The notes under the pieces are model-generated. The model worked only from the letters and a program-made list of their open reading frames with translations. It did no database searches and was not told the DNA's origin. Positions 36,883 through 43,500 of a DNA stretch of 43,500 nucleotides are shown piece by piece. This DNA is from Aeromonas veronii (GTDB taxonomy: Bacteria > Pseudomonadota > Gammaproteobacteria > Enterobacterales > Aeromonadaceae): positions 3,984,001 to 4,027,500 of the forward strand of contig CP101033.1 in NCBI GenBank assembly GCA_041319085.1, read 5' to 3'. Position numbers and translations under genes: made by a program. How positions within the stretch are numbered: the first letter of the stretch is position 1; the number at the start of each line of letters is the position of its first letter.

Positions 36883-37737
36883 CACCGGTTTATAGATGAG
36901 TGCCGGATTAGCCATCATGGCGCGACTGGGCCGCGGCAAGTCGGGATTGTGCAGCTCGAGGCGCAACCGCTCATCCAGTTTTAGCCGCCGAATGGTGCTG
37001 CCAAATCCCTCTTCAAAGACCCGGTCAAAAGCACCAGACTGCCGTGCCCGCTGCAGGCCGAGCTCGATACGCTGCGCCAGCTCCGGATAGTTGGGCGAGA
37101 CAAAGAAGAGCAGTGCCAGCGGATAGCGAAACACCAGACGAGGCTCGATGGCGAGATCGGGATGTTGCCTGAGCTCATCCTCGATCTCGATGACCGAGCG
37201 CAGGAAGCAGTCAAAGCGCTTCTTGCTCAGCATGTTGAAGAGCGCCTCATAGAGATTGCCCACCGTCACCTTGAGGCCGTTGGCCTTGAGCAGCCGGGTA
37301 TCGGGCCAGGATCTGTGCTGACCGATGGAGAGTCCGGCGCGATGCCAGTCCGCCAACGACCCGATCGCGGCAAATCGCCCCTCATCCCCCTGCCGAACAA
37401 GACACACCCGCCAGCCGAGCAGCCCCTTGGCCAGCGGAATGTGTACTGCCAGCAGATCCCGCTCTCGCTCACCATCCGGGGCAAAGACACCGACCTGAAC
37501 CAGCTCGCCGCTGCGAAGCTCCTTCACCGCCCGCCCCTGCTCCATTTGCGGACTGGAGACCAGCTGGTAGGGGCCATACTCGAGCACGGTGAGATCGAGA
37601 GAGAGCCGCAGCAACTGGACGACGGCAGGGTTGGGGTGATCCAGCAGCAGATTCCAGGCGCGGATCGACTGCACGGCAGCCGACGCATCCGCCGCCCACA
37701 GCCACAACACCATGCACCACAATCCGACTCGCTTCAT
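36871..37737 (-). CDS. Periplasmic solute-binding-protein-like protein, orphan
   Basis: A 288-residue exported protein: MKRVGLWCMVLWLWAADASA is a signal peptide. The mature part resembles family 3 extracellular solute-binding proteins (LEYGPYQLVSSPQMEQGRAV near the start, NLYEALFNMLSKKRFDCFLR in the middle, LALLFFVSPNYPELAQRIEL late). No permease or ATPase genes lie near, so it may be an orphan sensor-type or scavenging protein. Start is uncertain: 37737 fits the signal peptide best; an ATG four codons upstream (37749) is possible. Its 3' end overlaps ilvY by 12 bases, tail to tail. Confidence 0.72.
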   Translation of the reverse strand: MKRVGLWCMVLWLWAADASAAVQSIRAWNLLLDHPNPAVVQLLRLSLDLTVLEYGPYQLVSSPQMEQGRAVKELRSGELVQVGVFAPDGERERDLLAVHIPLAKGLLGWRVCLVRQGDEGRFAAIGSLADWHRAGLSIGQHRSWPDTRLLKANGLKVTVGNLYEALFNMLSKKRFDCFLRSVIEIEDELRQHPDLAIEPRLVFRYPLALLFFVSPNYPELAQRIELGLQRARQSGAFDRVFEEGFGSTIRRLKLDERLRLELHNPDLPRPSRAMMANPALIYKPVSAQ

Positions 37738-37927
37738 TCCCTGCACCATCCAAGCGCCATGCTTCTGGTCATACTATAACGCCAGCCAAGGGCCTGATAC
37801 GGCGTTCGCTGCCAGATGTGTGAACCTTCTCCGGTCCCTCTCATGTCAGAAGTGACAATAGGCAAACCGGGTAAGGGATCGCAGACTGAATATTCGCCAT
37901 CATCGAACCACATCAGGGAGGTGCGCC

Positions 37928-38119
37928 ACGAAACAGCATCTGGTCGAGATCAAGGGTTCAACCCTGTTTGACGAGTATCTGCAAAGCATGGGCGTGCCCA
38001 GTACGGCACTGGACCGGGAGCAGGATATCTATCTGCAGGAACGTCACCTGGGCGCCATTCGCCGGGGGCAAGACGAGTTGCGCTTTTATCTGCGTGCCAA
38101 TGCCCTGAACAAACGGTGA
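37928..38119 (+). CDS. Small 63-codon gene with ACG at the expected start
   Basis: An open frame reading KQHLVEIKGSTLFDEYLQSM to RFYLRANALNKR, with good Aeromonas codon use. AGGGAGG sits exactly six bases before ACG (37928), the place where ATG would be expected. No in-frame ATG, GTG or TTG lies upstream within the open stretch. The first internal ATG (codon 22) would remove a third of the protein and lacks a ribosome site. The product looks soluble and helical, with charged repeats (DREQDIYLQERH). I do not recognise a family. It is 73 bp upstream of patZ on the same strand. Either ACG initiation works weakly here or the gene has lost its start. Confidence 0.55.
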   Translation, partial: TKQHLVEIKGSTLFDEYLQSMGVPSTALDREQDIYLQERHLGAIRRGQDELRFYLRANALNKR

Positions 38120-38192
38120 TCAGGATCCGGTCACAGAACCCGCAACAAAGGCGTATTAGACTGGTATCTTCCCCCTTCTGTCGGGAGTGCCC

Positions 38193-40775
38193 ATGAAAGC
38201 AAGCGGTCTGGATCGGCTGTTCAAACCCCACTCAATCGCTGTGATCGGCGCCTCGACCGACCCGCTCAAGGCGGGTCATGTGATCGTGCGCCACCTGCTG
38301 GCAGGCCAGTTCAAAGGGCCCATCCTCCCCGTCACCCCGCGCAACAAGGCCATCGCCGGCGTGCTGGCCTATCCCGATATCGCCAGCCTGCCGCTGACTC
38401 CGGATCTCGCCATCATCTGCACCAGGCGGGAGCGGGTCTTGCCGTTGCTGGAAACGCTCGGCCAGAAGGGCGCGGGGGCGGCCATCATACTGGCCGCCGA
38501 CTTTTCCCCCGAGGAGCGGCTGGAGCTGAAACGGGTCTGCCAGCAATATGGCATTCGCCTGCTCGGCCCCAACAGCATGGGGATGTTGCTGCCCGGCCAG
38601 GGGATTAACGCCAGCTTTTCCCCCATTGCCGCCAAGCCGGGACAGGTCGCCTTTCTCTCGCAATCTGCCGCCGTCAGTACCACCATTCTGGATTGGGCCA
38701 AGCAGCATGAGTTGGGCTTCTCCGCCTTCATCTCCCTTGGCGATCACTGCGATATCGACTTCGGCCAGCTGCTGGATCAGCTCTCCCGCGACAGCGTCAC
38801 CCGCGCCATCTTGATCTACATGGACAAGTTGCACGACGCACGCCACTTTCTCTCGGCGGCGCGGGCTGCCTCGCGCAACAAGCCGATCCTGGTGCTGAAA
38901 AGCGGGCGCCATGATCCGGCCCACGGCCTCGACAATGTCTATGATGCCGCCATCCGCCGCGCCGGTATGCTACGGGTACGGGATACCCACGAACTGTTTG
39001 CCGCGGTCGAAACCCTCAACCACTCCATGACCCTCAAGGGAGAGCGACTCGCCATCATCTCCAACGGCCGCGGGCTGGCCAATATGGCGGTGGATGTGCT
39101 GCTGGAGCGGGGCGGCAAGCTGGCTCGCCCGCCGCTCGACATCGGTAGCGATGCCACCATCACCACCTATCAGGAGGCGCTGGACAGCGTGTTGCAGGAG
39201 GATGGCATCGACGCCATCCTGATCATCCACGCCCCCTCGCTCACGGCACCGAGCGCGCCACTGGCCAGCCATCTTATCGCCCATCTGAAACAGCATCCCA
39301 GAGCGCGCCGTTTCAATATCCTCACCAACTGGGCGGGCGAATACTCGGCGCAAGAGGGTCGCAAACTCTTCACCGAGGCGGGCTTCCCGACCTACCGCAC
39401 GCCAGAAAGCGCCATGGCCGCCTTCATGCACATGGTGGAGTACCGCCGCAACCAGAAGCAGTTGATGGAAACCCCGGCGTCACTGCATGGCAACCAGCTC
39501 AATGTCGAGCTGTGCCAGCAGCTGATCCGTCAGGCGCAGGATCGCAAACAGCTGAGGCTGGATACCCATCTGGTGCACCCGATTTTACAAGCCGCAGGTC
39601 TCTCGACTCTGCCAACCTGGATCGTCACCGACGCCATCGAGGCAACCCTGACCGCCGAGCAGATCGGCTATCCGGTGGCAGTGAAACTGCGCTCGCCCGA
39701 TATCCTGCACAAATCTGCCGTTCACGGCGTGGTTCTCAACCTACGCACCTCGGCCGAAGTGGCGCAAGCCGCCGATGCCATTCTGGATCGGGTCAGACAA
39801 CACGATCCGGGCGCCCGCATCGAAGGCTTGCTGGTGCAGCGGATGGCCCGCCGCAGCGGCGGCCTCGAGCTGCGGGTGCGGATCCAGCAAGACGCCATCT
39901 TTGGCCCCGTCATCCTGCTGGGCGAGTCAGGCGCCGAACCGCAGGAGATGGTGGCAGCCTTGCCACCGCTCAATCAGGCGCTGGCTCGTTACCAGATCAT
40001 CGGTGCCCTCAAGAGCCGCAAGATCCGCGAACAGGCGACGCCGGAGCGACTGGATATCGATGCCCTCGGTCAGGTGCTCTGCCAACTCTCCGAGCTATTG
40101 CTCGCCTTTCCGGAGATTCAGGAGCTGGATCTGCATCCACTGCAAGCGTGCGGTGCCGAAATGGTGGTGCTGGATGCCAGCCTCACGCTGGCTGACCCCG
40201 CCATCCCGACCAGCAACCGACTGGCGATCCGCCCCTACCCGACCGAGCTGGAGGAGGGTGCCTGGCTTAAAGATCAGCGCCATATCCTGCTGCGCCCGAT
40301 CCGGCCGGAAGATGAACCGGCTCACAAACAGTTCGTACTGCAGGTCTCTGATGAAGACAGGTACAAACGCTTCTTCGCCGATGTGGGTGAGCTGGGCCAT
40401 GAAGAGCTGGCTCGCATGACCCAGATCGATTACGACCGGGAGATGGCCTTCGTGGCTGTGGGGCAAGATGGCGAACTGCAGGATCAGATCCTCGGCGTAG
40501 TGCGCGCTATCTCGACCCCGGATCTGAGCGATGCCGAGTTTGCCATTCTGGTGCGATCGGACTTGAAAGGGGTGGGGCTCGGCAAATTGATGATGGAGAA
40601 GATCATCCGTTACGCCAAAGAGCAGGGGATTGGCCAACTATCCGGTATGACCATGCCCAGCAATCGCGGCATGGTCAACCTCGCCAAACGGCTGGGATTC
40701 AAGATCGACGTCCAGATGGAAGACGGGGTGGTCAATATGGCACTGCCCTGTAGCCAGCAGGCGGCAGAAGCCTGA
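38193..40775 (+). CDS. patZ: Protein lysine acetyltransferase, PatZ/Pka (YfiQ) type
   Basis: An 860-residue Pat-type enzyme that acetylates lysines of metabolic enzymes such as acetyl-CoA synthetase. Domains in order: CoA-binding (about 10-130, SIAVIGASTDPLKAGHVIVR); succinyl-CoA-synthetase-like (150-460, VAFLSQSAAVST, ILVLKSGR); ATP-grasp (about 480-690, GYPVAVKLRSPDILHKSAVHG); C-terminal GNAT (about 700-855, LLRPIRPEDEPAHKQFVLQV, LGKLMMEKIIRYAKEQGIGQ). The catalytic-His loop of true ADP-forming acetyl-CoA synthetases (SHTG type) is absent after LKSGR, as in E. coli PatZ, so ligase activity is probably lost. The ATG at 38193 has GGGAG upstream. Confidence 0.93.
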   Translation: MKASGLDRLFKPHSIAVIGASTDPLKAGHVIVRHLLAGQFKGPILPVTPRNKAIAGVLAYPDIASLPLTPDLAIICTRRERVLPLLETLGQKGAGAAIILAADFSPEERLELKRVCQQYGIRLLGPNSMGMLLPGQGINASFSPIAAKPGQVAFLSQSAAVSTTILDWAKQHELGFSAFISLGDHCDIDFGQLLDQLSRDSVTRAILIYMDKLHDARHFLSAARAASRNKPILVLKSGRHDPAHGLDNVYDAAIRRAGMLRVRDTHELFAAVETLNHSMTLKGERLAIISNGRGLANMAVDVLLERGGKLARPPLDIGSDATITTYQEALDSVLQEDGIDAILIIHAPSLTAPSAPLASHLIAHLKQHPRARRFNILTNWAGEYSAQEGRKLFTEAGFPTYRTPESAMAAFMHMVEYRRNQKQLMETPASLHGNQLNVELCQQLIRQAQDRKQLRLDTHLVHPILQAAGLSTLPTWIVTDAIEATLTAEQIGYPVAVKLRSPDILHKSAVHGVVLNLRTSAEVAQAADAILDRVRQHDPGARIEGLLVQRMARRSGGLELRVRIQQDAIFGPVILLGESGAEPQEMVAALPPLNQALARYQIIGALKSRKIREQATPERLDIDALGQVLCQLSELLLAFPEIQELDLHPLQACGAEMVVLDASLTLADPAIPTSNRLAIRPYPTELEEGAWLKDQRHILLRPIRPEDEPAHKQFVLQVSDEDRYKRFFADVGELGHEELARMTQIDYDREMAFVAVGQDGELQDQILGVVRAISTPDLSDAEFAILVRSDLKGVGLGKLMMEKIIRYAKEQGIGQLSGMTMPSNRGMVNLAKRLGFKIDVQMEDGVVNMALPCSQQAAEA

Positions 40776-40906
40776 TTTCGCCGCCTGTAGACTCGTTCGC
40801 ACAGCCGCGAATGAAGCCTCCATGGCTCAACAATGGTGGAAATAGCAGGCTATCTGGCACTCTCTTGGTAGGTAAAAACCAAACACTGGCTGTTTAATAC
40901 GCTAAA

Positions 40907-40944
40907 AACACCAAAGCCCGGTCTCTCGACCGGGCTTTGGTGTT
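40907..40944. terminator. Long hairpin downstream of patZ
   Basis: A 17-bp perfect stem (AACACCAAAGCCCGGTC, 40907-40923, with 40928-40944) and loop TCTC. A runs on the 5' side (AAAAA) and a short T tract on the 3' side suggest action on both strands, closing patZ and backing up the rrn terminator. About 130 bases between the patZ stop and the hairpin hold nothing recognisable. Confidence 0.75.
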
Positions 40945-40991
40945 GGTTCTGGTGTGCAAATCTGGGGTAAGTGGGAAAAACCGCCCATAGC

Positions 40992-41021
40992 AAAAAGGCC
41001 TTCCCATCTGGGAAGGCCTTT
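40992..41021 (-). terminator. rrn operon terminator
   Basis: AAAGGCCTTCCC pairs with GGGAAGGCCTTT (40994-41005 with 41010-41021) around ATCT. On the minus strand the stem is followed by TTTTT then G. It lies 9 bases past the tRNA-Asp CCA end. Confidence 0.9.
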
Positions 41022-41029
41022 CAAATTAG

Positions 41030-41106
41030 TGGCGGAGCGGACGGGACTCGAACCCGCGACCCCCGGCGTGACAGGCCGGTATTCTAACCGACTGAACTAC
41101 CGCTCC
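41030..41106 (-). tRNA. tRNA-Asp (anticodon GTC)
   Basis: A 77-base cloverleaf including encoded CCA. Acceptor stem GGAGCGG/CCGCTCC, D arm GTTCAGTCGGTTAGAAT, anticodon loop CTGTCAC (GTC) and T arm GGGTTCGAGTCCC are all visible. It differs from E. coli tRNA-Asp by only a few compensated bases. Distal gene of the rrn operon. Confidence 0.97.
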
Positions 41107-41203
41107 GCTGTCTGGTTAGCTTTTTGCTAAATTGTCTGCCGCTTCAATGAGGTGTCATCCTCTCGGCCAGTGACATGATTCTTCACATCGCTGTTTAATT
41201 GGG

Positions 41204-41321
41204 TGCCTGGCAGTGTCCTACTCTCGCATGGCGAATGCCACACTACCATCGGCGCTACCGCGTTTCACTTCTGAGTTCGGCATGGGATCAGGTGGTTCCA
41301 CGGCGCTATGGCCGCCAGGCA
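41204..41321 (-). rRNA. rrf: 5S ribosomal RNA
   Basis: Minus-strand TGCCTGGCGGCCATAGCGCC through ATGCCGAACTCAGAAGTGAA to CACTGCCAGGCA; the ends pair as the 5S terminal helix. Length about 118. It lies 97 bases upstream of tRNA-Asp and 77 bases after 23S. Confidence 0.96.
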
Positions 41322-41398
41322 AATTCTTCAATCTGTGAAAGCTGATGTAAGTAATTCGTTCATTCGCTACAAGGCCCAGAACACTTCTTGGGTGTTGT

Positions 41399-43500
<2,102 letters not shown>

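Overview
The window is a chromosomal segment of a GC-rich gammaproteobacterium, almost certainly Aeromonas. Evidence is the protein-level resemblance of every core gene to enterobacterial/vibrio homologues, strongly G/C-ending codons, an rrn operon ending 5S then tRNA-Asp, and familiar neighbourhoods (cpxRA/fieF, plsB/lexA, ubiCA, waaFA/coaD, mutM/rpmGB/radC/coaBC/dut/slmA, ilvYC). It is mostly housekeeping DNA. I see no phage, CRISPR array, toxin-antitoxin module or large island. The only mobile element is one IS4-family insertion sequence.

Layout. 1-6.1 kb: the 5' two thirds of polA (minus), a DnaA box in its promoter, elbB (plus), then a minus-strand run fieF, cysE, an unknown membrane protein, a possible 58-aa gene and zapB. 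6.2-8.8 kb: cpxRA and trmL (plus). 8.8-12.4 kb: a minus-strand block lexA, a poorly resolved small-gene region, a SCO1/SenC copper protein and dinF; lexA carries two abutting LexA boxes. 12.5-16.4 kb: plsB (plus) converging on ubiC-ubiA (minus). 16.5-18.3 kb: small accessory genes: a secreted FliL-like protein, a four-Cys 54-aa protein, a lipoprotein coupled to a membrane/coiled-coil protein of foreign codon style, and a 41-aa very acidic Trp-rich protein. 18.3-24.5 kb: acuI-like reductase and an LPS inner-core cluster (waaA, waaF, waaE-like, family 9 glycosyltransferase) with coaD. 24.5-30.7 kb: mutM, an anchored unknown protein, rpmG, rpmB, radC, coaBC, dut, slmA, mscS. 31-36.9 kb: pgi, the IS element, ilvC and ilvY. 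36.9-40.8 kb: a periplasmic binding-protein-like gene, a 63-codon gene with ACG where the start codon should be, and the patZ-type acyltransferase. 40.9-43.5 kb: the 3' end of an rrn operon (23S partial, 5S, tRNA-Asp) on the minus strand.

How it works together. DNA maintenance (polA, mutM, lexA, dut, radC), envelope stress and LPS/phospholipid synthesis (cpxRA, plsB, waaA/F/E), CoA and acetylation (coaD, coaBC, patZ), ubiquinone entry steps (ubiC, ubiA) and division control (zapB, slmA) are represented, mostly as short transcription units separated by clear hairpin terminators.

Most worth a second look: the IS4-family element sits precisely inside the rho-independent terminator of pgi, with 11-13 bp target duplications made of the hairpin tip; the small gene upstream of patZ has an excellent Shine-Dalgarno but an ACG initiation codon; a 41-aa acidic gene has its own ribosome site and terminator; and the lexA downstream region holds competing small reading frames, one of which is open on both sides of a UGA followed by a short hairpin. 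These are modest, testable oddities. I do not claim a complete new system.
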